Shown here one piece after another: positions 48,401 to 62,446 of a stretch of 64,000 nucleotides of DNA. The notes beneath the pieces are model-generated. The model was not told the DNA's origin and ran no database searches. It saw only the letters and a list, made by a program, of their open reading frames with translations. This stretch comes from Chimonanthus salicifolius (lineage: Eukaryota; Streptophyta; Magnoliopsida; Laurales; Calycanthaceae): the NCBI GenBank assembly GCA_013350335.1, contig CM023533.1:26394869-26458868 (forward strand), given 5' to 3'. The position numbers and the translations under genes are program-made. The number at the start of each line of letters is the position of its first letter. The first letter of the stretch is position 1.

Positions 48401-51400
48401 CAAGAAAAAAACTGATAGAAATAGAAAAGAGCCACGCGGCATCTAGTTTTTTTCAAAATATCATAAATTTCAACGGTATTTTAAATTTATCATGTTTTTT
48501 ATCAACAAAATACTATTATCACTTTAATAACATGCGTGTATCGTCATGACGGTAAATTCTCGATAAATCACATTAAAAACATAATAAATGGTAATATCGT
48601 GATAATATCCTCATAAATTACCAATAAAAATTTTATTAATATTTTTTAATATTATATTTTTCACAAGATTTTCTCATTAATTTTCCAATAAAAATCTAAA
48701 AATTTATTACCAATCACTGTTAATATCCCGAAAACGGTGAGAATAGAGTCCATCACTTCAATAGCAAACATGAGTTTATAAACTAATATATCCCAAGCCC
48801 AGTAGCCATCCACTTTATTTATTTATTTAAACATTTTAAGACCTGTCTGTCTGGGTCTTCCTTCAAGTTTCCAGTAGAAACAAAAGTATTTGGTGGAGAT
48901 GGCGTAAACCCACGAGTTGCAATGGGATTATTCAAAGCTAAACCATACTCCAATTGGTTGGAGTCCTCGTCCAATCCCTCTAAATCGAAATGCAATAATA
49001 CCTCTTTATCTTCTTCATTACTATATCCACTAAAGTACTGTTCTTTTTCAGAGATTGAATGCAGAAACATTAGATTAAGGCCTGGTATCTTTCACTTCAA
49101 GAAAGGGTTAGATACCCATCTCCTTCCTTCCTTTTAGGGAAAGTGAAGATCTCATAAAATCTACAGCCATCTTTAAACGGCAATATTCCTTTCATATCCT
49201 TTCTTCTGCAAAAGCTCTAAGCCACTTTTTTGGTAATGAACTCTCCTTTTTTTATTGAGTTGGGACACTATCCAACAGAGGATGAAAGGAAGAAGAAGCT
49301 ACTCGAGTAAAGGGAAACAAGTTGATGAAAACTTATCAATTAAATCAACAATCATAGTTATAGTCTTAAAATGCAAATATAAAAAGTTAAAAGAAAAATC
49401 CTTATGACTGTTACTAAATGTGTAATACAAGTAAAATAATTTATAAGAAACGACAAAAAGCAATTGATAAGATTTTTTTTATGAATAAAGTGTTCAGATC
49501 TCTTAGAGTATTAAATTATGTGCAAATTTCTATGTCAAGTATTGAATTATGTGTAAACTTCTCTGTTCTTACGTAACAATTAATTATAAAGAAAATAACC
49601 TTTTGAATTAGAGTGAAAATTGAATTCAAGACTCTCGCCAATAAATATAACTGAAATTATTGTTACAAATTTAAAAACTTATTTTATCTTATTAGATTCT
49701 ATAAAATATTGTTGATTATTTTAAAGTAAATTTAAATGTCATTATTGTCATTATGAATTTATAATGTGAGACTTGATATGTAAGTGGATAAATGTAGGCC
49801 ATGTCCATGTGCTGGATACCTGGGCCAATTAGTGAGTCTCATCAAATTTTATCTTTTGGGAAAGAAATTTAGCGATGTCAATGATTGAAGCAGCTTGGAT
49901 TTCTATATTTTTAGGCATTATTTGTCACACACATCAATGTTTAAACTTTAAGTCATATTAAAAATAACAAGTATATCCTCTGTAACGTGTGTGGGCTAAA
50001 AGAGGTTCTTCTCTTTTAACTTTTATTTTGCCAGTGGATATTTAACATGCATGACTATAATTTAATAATATTAAAAAATTATCCTATACAAAGAAGACAC
50101 CCCTTACGCACTAAAATATTGAATTTGCATGATTTTATAAAGTATTTATTTTGGAATATTATGATGCCCTTCAAGAGTCTAAAGAACTTAGAATGGTAAA
50201 TTAGAATTTAGAAGGTCTAGTTAAGGCCCAATTGAAGATGTTTTAAGCTTACTTTGGCTCAGTTTAGGATATCTCTCTTTTTGTTATAATTCAGGGAAAA
50301 TCTCAAGTTCACTCAACGGTCTGTTGTCAAATTGTCAGGCTGCACTTACAGTTAATTCGTTTAAAACTCCTAAAGGAAACGCCTTACACCTACACACAGG
50401 ACTAACAAAGTAATAAAAGAATCTCTTTTTTAGCAAGATTTATTTTGAGTTTTTTTTTTTTTTTAAGAATTACTCTTGTCCAAAGGAGATTGATTTGAAG
50501 TTTTTTTAGAGTAGATTGAACCTAGGAAATGAGGTGGGAGATCCAACCTTATAGATTTTATTATCTCTAATCTCCTAGAAACGCTATAAATACATAGCTT
50601 AATTAGCCATCGCAAATCATCCTTTTGAGTAAATGAAGTTTTTGTGTCTCTCTCCTTTTGGCGAGTTCTAAATTTCTAGTTTATATTCTATTTTATTTTG
50701 TATTTTAATTTTAGTTCTGTTTAAATTTCATTTTAAAATTAACACTTAGTGAGTATTGAGTTTTTAATAAATTTCTTTGTTGCAAGAACTTTCATAGACA
50801 TTGCTAATTCGAGTTTCAATTTTCTTTCTTGAAGTGAAATTCGATTGGATCAAATTGATCTGTGTAAGGCCTAAGGATTTCACCTATAATCCTTGCATGA
50901 CTTTTAAATTTTAGATTTTCTCAAATTTTGAGTTTGAATTCAAAATTAACAAGAATTCAATTTTTAAAGACTTAGACTCATCACTATATTTTCCTTCAAA
51001 TGGTAAAGATAATAGTAAATTATGTCATTTTAAAAATATAGAGTCTATTTAAAAAAAAAGCCATTTATTAATTTTAAACATAAAGATACATTAATTTAAC
51101 CTTTAGATTTTTTAAAGTATTAAACTCAGTATTTGATATATCAAATGATAAATATTTGATTAAAATTTTGTAGAATTCACCACAATTCCTCTTAAATTGA
51201 TCTATTCGACGCTTGATCCAATAATCTCACTATTACATTTAAAAGTTAATAAATAATTTAGATTTTTAAAATATAAACTGTATAATATTAAGACGACACT
51301 ATATACTATGATTATTGTCGATAAAATGACAATATAAAATTATCCTCATATTAAAATACTAAAAATTGTCAGAACACAACTATATTAACTATCAACAATA

Positions 51401-51815
51401 TTAATTAATATAATCACATTGCACTAGTTTCTTAGAATATTTATCTATTTATTTGAAAATAATATTTTATTAAAATAAAAAATTATTTTATCATTTTTGT
51501 TTAAAATGTTCATTGATTCTCTGTTCACCTCTTCAATAAATATTAAAATTTTAATATATTTATATTTTTAATAAAATATATATAAAAAGAAAAAATAATA
51601 TAAAAGAGGGCATGATCACGCACATCAAGGAGACGGCAGCTTTACAGTGGAAATACAACTACCTTCACATGCGGCCGCCGTGGTGGGCACAGCTACCCCA
51701 ATTTTTCTAGATTTCCTCGTTAAGTTATCTGGTTATCTTATCTATCTGACATAAAATTACTTAAACATGGTTATGAGCCATTATTATTTAAATCACACCA
51801 TTCATTGTATTAATT

Positions 51816-51970
51816 TAGATTAGATTGATATCATAACTAAAAATTAAAATTTCTCTTTAATAATATCCATCCACTAACTCTTATAAATTTTATTAGATTA
51901 GGTTGATATTAATAACTAAAAACATTAATTTTTCTTTAATAATATCCATCCACTATCTCTTATGAATTTA
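51816..51970 (+). repeat. Tandem duplication of ~75 bp
   Basis: Two adjacent copies (about 51816-51890 and 51891-51970) share TTAGATTAGRTTGATAT, ATAACTAAAAA and TTAATAATATCCATCCACTA. The divergence is about 10-15 percent by eye. Confidence 0.75.
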
Positions 51971-52404
51971 TCAATATTTAAACCCAAGACATCCTACAAC
52001 ATTATTAAAGAGTGCGTCTGACTAAAAGGACATGAAAGTACAGAAGGGCAAATTCGTCATTTGAAATGAAGACAGTAGCATTTAAAACAAAATCAGCTCG
52101 GCAGCGACGCCACCCTCTACGATTTGGACTTTCAAACAGCGATGGGTCAAGTCGAAGCTTGCTTGAGTAAACCCTCTTTATAATTAATTAAAAAGGTGAT
52201 CATTTTAAAACGGTCGTTATCTTTTAGAGGCTATGCATTTTACTCATCTTCTCATTTCGTTCCTCAGTTATTATAGAAATCAATTTATTTTTCAGTAAAT
52301 TAATTAATTTATTGGTATATCAGACACATGCACTGATCAGATCACTTGAAAATCAGTGCACCGACTGAATTATTTTACATATAAATCAATTCACTTAGTA
52401 AATC

Positions 52405-52449
52405 GATTCACTCATCAGTGTACCGGATAATGCACCTGATGAGTGAATC
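52405..52449. repeat. Perfect 14-bp stem hairpin
   Basis: GATTCACTCATCAG (52405-52418) and CTGATGAGTGAATC (52436-52449) are exact reverse complements with a 17-base loop. Weaker pairing continues outside. It may be the remains of a small foldback element. Confidence 0.7.
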
Positions 52450-55400
52450 AATTCAGTGAAAAAGTGAGCTAATTTTTACAGATGTAGGCAAAGTGAGAAA
52501 TTCAAAAAATCCGTGTTTATTAAAAGATTATTCCCGTATTAAGATGACCACCCAATTAAAAATCTTGAATACGTGATTTCTACCCGTCCATGTGAATTGA
52601 ATTTTAATATTCTTATTTATTAAATTTATTTGGATAATAAAAATTATAATTATTCGATAAATTAAACTTTTTTATTGATTGAACCATTCAAGTTTTAAGT
52701 AGATTCTTCACAGATAATTTGAATTAATGTAAGATATATCTCATACTCGATAATACTTTCTTTTATAGTTTTTTTACTCATAAAAATTAATTAAAGAGAC
52801 AAAGAATGGCATTTCAAATAATGATAGATGAAGATGTATAAATTTTTTTTTTTTGAAAATATGCTTTTATTAATTATGTTAATATTTGTTTTATAAAATG
52901 TTATTATTAAAGCTCAAGCACAAAAATAATAATATAACAAAATGCAGTTGCAGAAGACATCCATCTAAATGTATGATTTGGGAGATGTGCTAATAAATCA
53001 TTATTATTTTAACATAATTTATTATAAAGTAGTTTTTTGACATATTGTCCTTCTAAATCATTATATTAGATTTGAAATTCGGGTATTCATATTTATACCA
53101 TAAAATTTATTTATGGTACATCAATATTTTCATTTTTCCAATTTTACCTATACATGTGCTAAAAAATGTTGTTAGTTATTTACTTTAAATATACCAAAAT
53201 CTGTTTTAAAAAAATATTACTTTTTATATATAGCAATAACTTTAAGCATTGTATTTTAATCATAAAATATCATACAATACTGACTTCATTAAAACAATGT
53301 ATGAATCTAGTGTTATCGAAATGTATTGAATTATTTTAGTTAAAGTGTTACAACTCATCATTATGTTTTTTTTTTTTTATTAAAAGTCAATTCCAGATAG
53401 ATAAAGTTTTTTTGAGAATTGATAGGTATTTTTATAACAAGAGACATTAGATTTGTATTTTTTTTTCACTTATTATTGTTTAATGAAAAATATATTGGTG
53501 TCTAATTTACCATTTGATACATTAAATGAAAGTATTTAATAATGTTTTTTTTATAAAGTTTATCACACTCCTCTCATTTAATTTATTTAATAATGACCTT
53601 AATAATTTCACAAAATCTAAAATATATATACATTATTGCATTTAAAAAGTAATGAATGATGCTGAAACTATTTCTATTTTTTATATTTTCTCAATATTAA
53701 TAATTTTAATTCTATAGTATAATATTATTTTCAAGTCATCCACACATAGGATGAACATTTTTCTTATACTTAATTTACTTGTCGTTCCTTATAAATTATC
53801 TTTTTTATATGCAAAATATCATAAGGGTAAATATGGAAGACTATTAATACTCCGTAATTATGAATTGCATGCACGGATCACTGTCTAACGGATGGAAAAC
53901 GAATCCAGAAATCTCTAACGCATACGTAGGTGCGCAGTACACACACCCGTGCATCCTCGTTGACGTGTCGAAGCCCGAGCGGCCATTCAACTACGTGGAA
54001 GCGGCTTAACGAAGGGTGCACACCACACAACCCGCGCACGTTAGCTTTTCCCGCTTAAAATTTCAACTCCCACGCACCGCGTCCGTCCTTACTTCCTCTG
54101 CTCCCCGACTTCAGAGCACAAAGAATCACCCCCTCACAGAGACGACTTCAAAATCCCTACATCCAAACACCCTCCACGACCGGCTAAAGCTAAAGTTCCA
54201 ATAAATTCTCCCTCTGACCGCCTTTTCTCCTCTATGATTGTCACCTCCTCATAAAAACAAAATCGCTTTCTGACAAAATCATTCACTTCCAACCTCTGAT
54301 AAAACCCGCCTCCATTCTTCCATCTGAAATGAACAGACAACAGTAGCTCTGGCGAAAACCGCTTCCTCTTGCCCCTTATTTTCGCAACCGGTTGTCCTCA
54401 TGCGAAAGCTTCAAAGTTTCTCTGTTTCTCTGCATTTTTTTTATGCTCCTTCTCCTGGAGTATTGAGAAAATGATTATAAGCGGTTTCTAGATCATTTTC
54501 TGGTTTCAGAAATTTCTGCTAGGGGTTTGAAAGGGGGAAAAGTATCACCTTTGACGAATGATGTGGAGAGTCTTGAATCGGTTCGGATCCTGTGAGGCTC
54601 GTGAAAATGCTTCAAAGGCGTCAGAATCGAGATTCCATGGAAAATTTGCTTTGTAATCACGAGTCCAAGCTACCTAAACCTCAATTTAATGTTGAAAGCG
54701 ATGGGAAAGCGACTCTGAATGCGACGTCTTCAGCCGCAATTGGGAAAGATTTGATTGGATGGGATCCTTTCACGGGCGATTCTGTCCCAATTTGGAAACA
54801 GATTGTTTCTTTGAGTGATCGGACTGTTGAGAGAAAGTGGAGCCGATCAGTTCATCAGCGATTTCCACTTGGAGGTGGAGATTGTGCAGTGCCGGCCGGG
54901 GCAGAGATGATAGACAGTCAGAATCGAGTTCTGAGCCGGCCGGCTTCACTGCTGAGGCTGTCGAGTGGGAGCAGCTATGCTGGGAGCTTATTTTCATGGA
55001 CGACAATTGACGAGAGCTCATCGACAGATGTGAAGGATTCCGAGCTGTTGACTAGATTGTGTGGAGTGGGAAAGGGATTGAGGGAAGATGGGATTAATGA
55101 AAATTGGGTGCAGAGGGCACGCGAAAGCTACTATCTTCAGCTGACATTCGCAATTCGCCTTGTTTGCCAAGCATCCTTGGCGGATGAAAAACATCTCTTG
55201 AAAGATGGGGCTCTTAAGATTTGTGGTATTTCTTCTGAAGTCGAAACCACCTCATGCCGTCTCTGGGTTTGTCCCTTTTCATATTGTCTCTTCCTATTGG
55301 TTTACTCTGTTCTCCCCTTTGGATGTTTGTTGTGGTATTACTTTTTTGAGTTTGATCTTTGTAGTATTTTGAAAAAAATGGAAATTGTTATTAAATATGA

Positions 55401-55766
55401 GTTTAACCTATGACCATTCACATATTTGACCTGAAAATGCTAACAAAAAGATTTCAATTCCAAGTACTTCTGTTTCATGGGATCTCTTTTTGTCCTTCTA
55501 TCCGTACTTTGTTTGCATTGGAGAACATTGTTGTTATGAGTTTGAATCTTGGAAGTATTGAAAAAAATGGAAAAATTGCTACATAATGGACTCGTTGATT
55601 TTCAAATAATAACTAATGTTCAAATTTGACCTTAAAGGTTGAAAGTGTTAAAAGAAAAGCTTGGAATTTCAATTGATTATGGTCCTTGAAACTTTACTTT
55701 GGTATAAACTGGTGGATCTGATCAGTTTCATCGAAGTTGTTATGCTCTTGATGCTGCCCATTGTAG

Positions 55767-55946
55767 GGTTCTTTTTTTTAAATGGTTACTATGCTAAAGA
55801 TAAGCCCATGACCCTATACACCCAATAAGGTGAGGAAAAAGGAAATACAATAAATGGTCACTATGCTAATCCAATGCAATCTTTCTAGGCACACAGGATA
55901 TCGGACATGGGAATGTTCCAGAAATCATTGATGGAGGAGGCCCAAG
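55767..55946 (-). mobile_element. LINE 3'-end insertion in kinase intron 2
   Basis: A T run, then AAATGGTTACTATGC and a TTCCAGAAATCATTG and GGAGGCCCAA ending that parallels the LINE insertion at 20350-20552. The flanks GATGCTGCCCATTGTAG (55750-55766) and a near copy at 55947-55967 form the target duplication, the second copy differing by extra C residues. Confidence 0.7.
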
Positions 55947-58900
55947 ATGCTACCCCCCCATTGTAGTTATTGTTATCATCAAAACTACTTATTCCATCTT
56001 ATGTTGTTTCTGAGTTTTTCTTCTCCCTGTAAGTAGAACACATATTTGGGCCTGAGAATTCACTTTACATGGGCCAACTGCCCATTTGGCATCCAAAATG
56101 ATCCTCCTCCATCTTGGATTGTGACAGGAACATGACGGAATACCAAGTGGGCAAGTCGGAAGCTTTATTTTCTTTTAGTTCAAATATAGGTGGATTTGAA
56201 TTAGCATATTGTTTCTGAAATTTGAGGTTGAAAATGGCATGTTTGACAAATTTGAATGTATCTGCTGAAAGAGAAGTTAACATCCCTGTGATTTCCTCTT
56301 GAAGCAGATAAAATAGTCTTCTTTGTGCATCTTCAAAGAGCTTACCTTTTTTATGCTTCCTTGAATGTTTCACTGGTGTGTTTGCTATGGGCAGCATCAT
56401 TACCTAACTTACCTAATACCTACAACTCATGATTATGCACTATAGAAGTCTAACTTGCTGTTATTCATGGCTGCAACTTCATCTATAGATGTTTCCTTTT
56501 CTTTTATTGTAAGCTGTGCTGTAAAAGGAAGAGGATGAGTTCTATGTCAATAGTCAAAGCAGACCTTGAGCTGTTGTGTTATTCATTGTTCTCCATTATG
56601 CATGCAGGTTAATGGTTACCTGTCATATTCTGATAAGATATTTGACGGGTTCTATAACATTCTGGGAATGAATCCATATCTATGGGTAATGTGCAATGAA
56701 CTAGAGGATGGAAGGACAATGCCATCATTAGCTGCACTTAAAGCAGCCAATCCTGCTGATTCATCGATGGAAGTGGTTCTTGTCGACAAACGTGCAGATG
56801 TAAACCTCAGGGAGCTTGAAGAGAAAGCATTAGAACTACATTATGTCTTGGGGAATTCGCTGGAGCTAGTGGAGAACCTTGGCAAGCTTGTTTCTCTCTC
56901 TATGGGGTACAGCTTTAATTTAATGTTGCTACTTTACATCTGCCAGCCTTATTGGTTCATTCAATTGACTGGGTTAAATTGTTGGAGTTGAAGGGGTGCA
57001 TTTCCGGTGGAGCATGGTGATCTATACATGCAATGGAGATTGCATAGCCAAAAACTGAAGACATCATCAACAGTGCATTGTGATCCCTATTGGCAACCTA
57101 TCCATGGGACTCTGCAGACACCGTGCCATTCTTTTCAAGGTGTTCTTTTGCTAGTTGACTTGTCTCAGTTGCTTTTAATGTATTCGCTGCATAGGATACA
57201 ATTAAATAAATAAATTTAAGGAAGTAATGATTACTAATGGGTTCTTCATTAGGGATTTGAGAACCATCTCCTATACTAACTACTTGAAATATATCTCCTT
57301 CCCATGTTTTGTCACGTACTCTGGACATTTTTTTCTCAAGTTATTGGCTGCCACAAGTCTGCTCAGATTTAGAGCAAGTCGTCATATACATAGCTTTAGT
57401 AGAAGGCATGCAGCGTTCTGAAAGCTGGATGAGGGGGGGGAGTGATGTTAATCTTGACATAGATACATGGTGGCTAAAAGTTGTCCACATCTGATTACCA
57501 TCAATTTAAGGACTCTATAAGAAAGATATAGTTGTATCTCAATTAAGAAGGGTATCTCTGGATGGTTTAAGGTGCACGTTATGCTGGGGCTCACCTTTGT
57601 TCAATCCACAGTTGCCAACCTACTCAATTGTTGTACTTACAATTGGCTTGAATCACAAAACATCTAAACCATTTAAAATCACTCAACGTTTACACTTCCA
57701 TGTTTTTAATGTACTGATGAAATTTGTTTACCTACACCATCAGTATTGATGCCTCATCCACGTTGGCCCCAAGGAGAGGTGCATGGTGTATAACAGGGAG
57801 GTGCACTGTTGATCATATTCTGTTCACGCAGCTGTTAAGTGTGCTGATGGTTTGTAGGTCCACTTGGCAATCTGCTAACTCACAAGGACCAATTTGGGTG
57901 GCTGAAATTAACAGTATCGAATCTCCTTATGATGTGATTTGGGTATACAAGTTGAAAGTTGTATTTCTTCATTCCCAAAATCACATTGCCATAAGCCCCT
58001 AGTTAAGGTCAAATTGTATTCAACCCCTAACTGCTGGCCCCTCAAATCCAACACTCTTATGATCTGGCATGCGTCCCGGTGGGCCCAATGCATGGTCACT
58101 ATTCGCACTAGCTCATCATTGTCCTTTTCTCACCGAACCAATCTGTGTTGACGCACACACAGAGGTAGAGAGGGTTACAGTGCTACATTGACATTGTATG
58201 CTATATTTCATTAAGGACTATTTCATATGTTATTTTAGTTCATCATTGTCATTGTCATCATCATCATCATCAGTGTTATTATTTTGGGTTTGTTGTGTTT
58301 TGGTGCATTTTAAGGAGTGAAACAAAAGTGCTTCCTACTGTATTCTGACACACAATATTCTACTAGCAATAGCCCTTACTAGGTGTTATGTTTAATATGC
58401 AGAAATTGGCTGACTGCATTGGTTTACCATGTCGGATAGCTCGTGGTTGCAAGTACTGCACATCAGAACATCCCTCTTCCTCCCTTGTCAAAATTGGAGA
58501 TGACAGGCAATCATTGAGGTTGATATTTTTTTATTTTTTGATATGTATATTCCATTTTAGTTAAAATTTAGTGTCCATCTTCTATTCTAATTTGGAGTTA
58601 TTTTGTGTCATAGCATTGTCATTAGAAGTGTTTATTTGTTGACACTATCATAAGTTGTTGCACATTGACACCAAAACCATTTCTTCTCTTTTTTTAGTTC
58701 TCTTCTTGATATTGTTTTTTAACAGGGAGTATGTTGTTGATCTAGTTGCGGAACCAGGAAACGTACACAATCCAGATTCTTCAATCAATGGTCCTGTACT
58801 TACGTCAATACCTTCACCTTTCCACATTTCTCATCAAAAGGCCCCCCAAGAATCTAATGATGTCAATTCCTCATGGAATCAGATGCTAAACCCAGAGCAA

Positions 58901-61329
58901 ACATCTTCTTTTCTTGTAAATCCCCAAAAATCAGGTAATGCCTATTTCACTCTCGATTTTGTTGTCTAAGCTTCTTATATACAGTTACTCTGAATATTAA
59001 ACTATGAAGCCAGTTTAGCTGAGTTTTTATATGTTATGTGACTTCGCAAGTAGAAGGTACTAGGAGAAGGAGCCTATGAAAGACATCTATAGGAATGTGG
59101 TTTTTTTTGTTATGAAGAGTGATTTTTTTAGAGTGGTCTGACAATATAGAACTTAGAAAGCCAATTCTGGATGGATGGGACAAATGGCTTATGATGATGA
59201 CTTTATTCAGGCAGCTCTATTGCCTGGATATAAGATGCCTGCAGAAGGTACTGAGTCGTTAATTTCAGGACAGAGATATTCAGGGAGCTCTAATGTTCCA
59301 TTTGGTACTTTGGTATACCTTAAGGAACATTTCCTTTCATTATGAATTTTGATTGCATAGGCTTGTGCAATTGTACGATTGTACGATTGTGTTACGTTAA
59401 GGAATTTGTATGTTATTATGAACATTTAGTTTTTGCATGCATAAAAATCTACAGGGTGTGACTGGACTATTTGGGTTAACATTAGAGTAGAGCTTGATTA
59501 CTTACCGAGTCATATGACTTACAGAAAGCACTGTTTCTGGAAATGGTTCTAGGAGATTATTTTCCAAATATTTTCTTATATACCTGTGGTGCTTCAGGTG
59601 AATTACAGAGCTTTGAGACAAATGGCTTTTTTCCAGATGCCTTCAGTCCACACGATCTTAGTTTAACAAGTTACAACAATAGAGAACATCTGGCACATGC
59701 TTAGATAAAGAAGTTAGAGATAATGTAGGATCTCAATGTTGGAGAAAATTACAGTGTTCCAATAACCTTTCTGCCTGATGCAGATAATGGAGTGTTGGAA
59801 TCAGCAATGCTGCCTCTGCAGGTTGAAGACAACAATAATGGCTGTTCCCAATGCATGAATATTTCATGCCTCTCAAACCAGGATAATGTTTTAAAATCTC
59901 TTGACGCTGTTGCTGGAGCTTCAATAAATGGACAGTCAAGTGCTAAAAGGGGCAAAGGTTCCATTAGAAAATCTTCAGATAATGGCTTAGTTTCAAATGA
60001 TAGCCCATATTTGAACCAGGAGGTTGAACAGTCTAAAGTAGAAAGATTGAATAAAATGAAGGTCAGAGAGGTTAATGATGCATTAGAGAATGGTGGAAAG
60101 AATTTCTCTAATGCCACTATACCACGTTATTTGAATCTTGAACCTTCTCTTGCAATGGATTGGCTTGAGATCTCATGGGATGAATTGCACATTAAGGAGC
60201 GCATTGGTGCTGGTATGCTTGCTTTTGTCAATTTATATGTTCAGTTACCCAAAAACATGATTGCTTTCCTACCTGCGTACAAGTTTCTTAGAAAGCATCC
60301 TTCAAAACCCAACTATGTCTGACCATTCAAAAAAAAAAAAAACCCAAGTATGTCTTTCTTGTAATGATTTTGTGTGATGCTTTCACAGGTTCATTTGGAA
60401 CAGTGCATCGTGCTGAATGGCATGGATCGGTCAGTAATTTGCATATCATAGCATCTTATGTATTATTATTATTATTTACTCTTTTGTGTTGGAAAAAATC
60501 AATTATGAAAAAAAGATGCCACTTGTTTTTACTTTAAGCATTGAATGCAGGATGTAGCGGTTAAAGTTCTTACCGATCAGGATTTTCTTGACGATCAATT
60601 AAAGGAGTTTCTAAGAGAGGTAAGCATATCATGAATTTGTAAAAATTTATTTTACATGATTCTAATAAGTTGATTAAGTATTGAATAATGAACAAATTAG
60701 ACTAACTATAGTATCTTGCTAATTAATATTGTCTACTTAGGCTATTAGGAATCTATGATGCCCAGACATAGCATAGAAATGGCAGGAACATGCCACAAAT
60801 ATGCCATAGACACCGATTTTGCACAGAAAAATGAAGTGTCTGACATGACAAGATTTGGAACATTGCCTACTATGTGCTTTTTTTTAATATTGGTTTGGTG
60901 AGGGATTGCTGATAAAAGCTGGTCAAGAGAGGTTACAATATTCAGAAAAATGAGCACGAGCCCCAAAAATGCCTTACATAGATGAAGTGACGGGAGAATT
61001 TGGCTCTTTTTAAATGATGAATGAACTCCTCTCTCAATCTTCAGGTGTTGGGGCAACTAGGATTCTACAGCTGTTCTCTTGGCAGCGTGGGACTCTATAG
61101 GGCAATAGTCTATTGATCAACCAAATATGTGAGAGCACTTATTATATCTTTTTCATACTTCTTACAAGATGTTCATTTAAAAGATCGAACATAATCTCTT
61201 TAATCAATCTGATTAGAGTTGAGAATGTTAATGTGACAATAATTTTAATGATGAAATCTTATCAGATTTGTAATTTTGTATGATGCAATCAAGGATAAGA
61301 GTTAATGATCACAACTTGTTTCATAATTT

Positions 61330-61510
61330 TTTTCCCTTTAAAATGGTAACTTCATTGAGGGCACAAGAAGTGCACAAAGTAGGGGTACAAGCGAAAAGAG
61401 AAGCATCCACACCCAAAATACCCAATTCACCCTACATATTCTAAAAGGAGAAAAAAACGCCAACTATGACACTCCAAAAAGGAGAGCCAGTAGGAGCAAC
61501 CTTGTCTCTT
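61330..61510 (-). mobile_element. LINE 3'-end fragment in kinase intron 9
   Basis: A T run followed by AAAATGGTAACTTCATTGAG and AAGAAGTGCACAAAGTAGGG, the general pattern of the reverse-oriented LINE tails elsewhere in this window. The ends are approximate and no target duplication was resolved. Confidence 0.45.
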
Positions 61511-62446
61511 AAATATCATAGTTGTGATCCATAGTTGGAGTGAAATTCTGATGCTACATTAGATGTTCTTGTACCAGTTCTCATGCTCATCTAAGTTGCT
61601 GTCACAGAGTCCCTTCACTTTTACCTCACAAATGATTCTCTTTTATTGGTAGGTTGCAATTATGAAGCGTGTGCGCCATCCAAATGTTGTTCTCTTCATG
61701 GGTGCAGTTACAAAGCGTCCTCATCTTTCTATAGTGACGGAATATCTGCCAAGGTAAACCTTCTTGGACTGGGTATGTCCTAAATGAAATGAATCATTTT
61801 TCAAACACAACTAATTGGCTATTCTAATATTTTGACATCCTGAATTTTGTGGAACAGGGGCAGCCTTTTCCGTCTCATACACAGCACAGCTGCTGGTGAA
61901 ATATTGGATAAGAGGAAAGGTTACGCATGGCGTTGGATGTGGTTTGTGCAGAACCCATAATTGTTTTGATTTTTGTCTTCTGTTAGTTTTATTTTCTTAT
62001 CAGACACTTATGACACTCACAATTGAATGCAGGCCAAGGGGCTCAATTATCTTCACCGCCTCAAGCCTCCAATTGTTCATTGGGATCTTAAATCTCCAAA
62101 TTTGTTGGTAGACAAGAACTGGGCTGTTAAGGTCAGTCTCAAATTTGTTGAAACTTTCGAGCATATGATGCCCATTCAGGAGATTTTTTGGATGTACCTT
62201 GAGTTTGAATTTCTTTCGGTAACCATATAAACATCTTCATGCAATGGAGGATGAAGATTTGTTGAATCTGCTAAATGAGGATGTTATGTCCATTATGCAC
62301 ACATATGTCATGGTTGCATCTGCATCTTGCGATCAAACAGAACATCAGTACACTCACATCATGTTCTATGTGTCTAGGTATGCGATTTTGGTTTGTCAAG
62401 ATTCAAGGCGAACACTTTCATATCATCAAAATCTGTAGCTGGAACA

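Larger units (their letters stand above)
45439..54606. other. Long gene-poor interval
   Basis: No convincing gene in 9 kb. 45.4-47.5 kb has short frames without domains and a CT-rich tract near 46239-46275. 47.76-47.93 kb has TTTCGGCC/ATATCGGCCC motifs like those in the MITE at 33.85 kb. A minus-strand frame at 48819-49070 looks protein-like but was not recognised. 49.1-53.8 kb is very AT-rich; LTR-like promoter sequence near 50.58 kb (GCTATAAATACATAG) may mark an eroded LTR. The last ~600 bp, richer in C, should be the kinase gene promoter and leader. Confidence 0.5.
54607..62446 (+). pseudogene. CTR1/EDR1-type Raf-like MAPKKK, disrupted, 3' end beyond window
   Basis: Group B Raf-like kinases (CTR1, EDR1 and relatives) act in ethylene, defence and stress signalling. 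Exons: 54607-55266, 56608-56906, 56994-57139, 58403-58518, 58726-58934, 59245-59304 (least sure), 59598-60212, 60389-60429, 60551-60619, 61653-61753, 61858-61941, 62033-62131 and 62378-62446. The EDR1 domain starts near residue 173 (ESYYLQLTFAIRL) and continues through VNGYLSYSDKIFDGFY and GLCRHRAILFK to IGLPCRIARGCKYC. The kinase domain has WDELHIKERIGAGSFGTVHR, the ATP lysine (VAVKVL), [14 protein letters not shown] and DFG. Breaks: a frameshift in exon 3 near 57059-57074; in-frame TAG codons at 59702 and 59726; a one-base loss in exon 11 near 61914-61921; and HRD reads HWD (codon 62081-62083). The PEWMAPE exon and the rest of the C-lobe were not found before the window end. Sequencing error is the alternative, but neighbouring genes are clean. 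Confidence 0.8.

Noticed and set aside
54559..54606. Upstream ATG of the kinase gene as start
   Set aside because: The ATGATG at 54559 is in a different frame, and the kinase frame has a TGA at 54574-54576 before the ATG at 54607.
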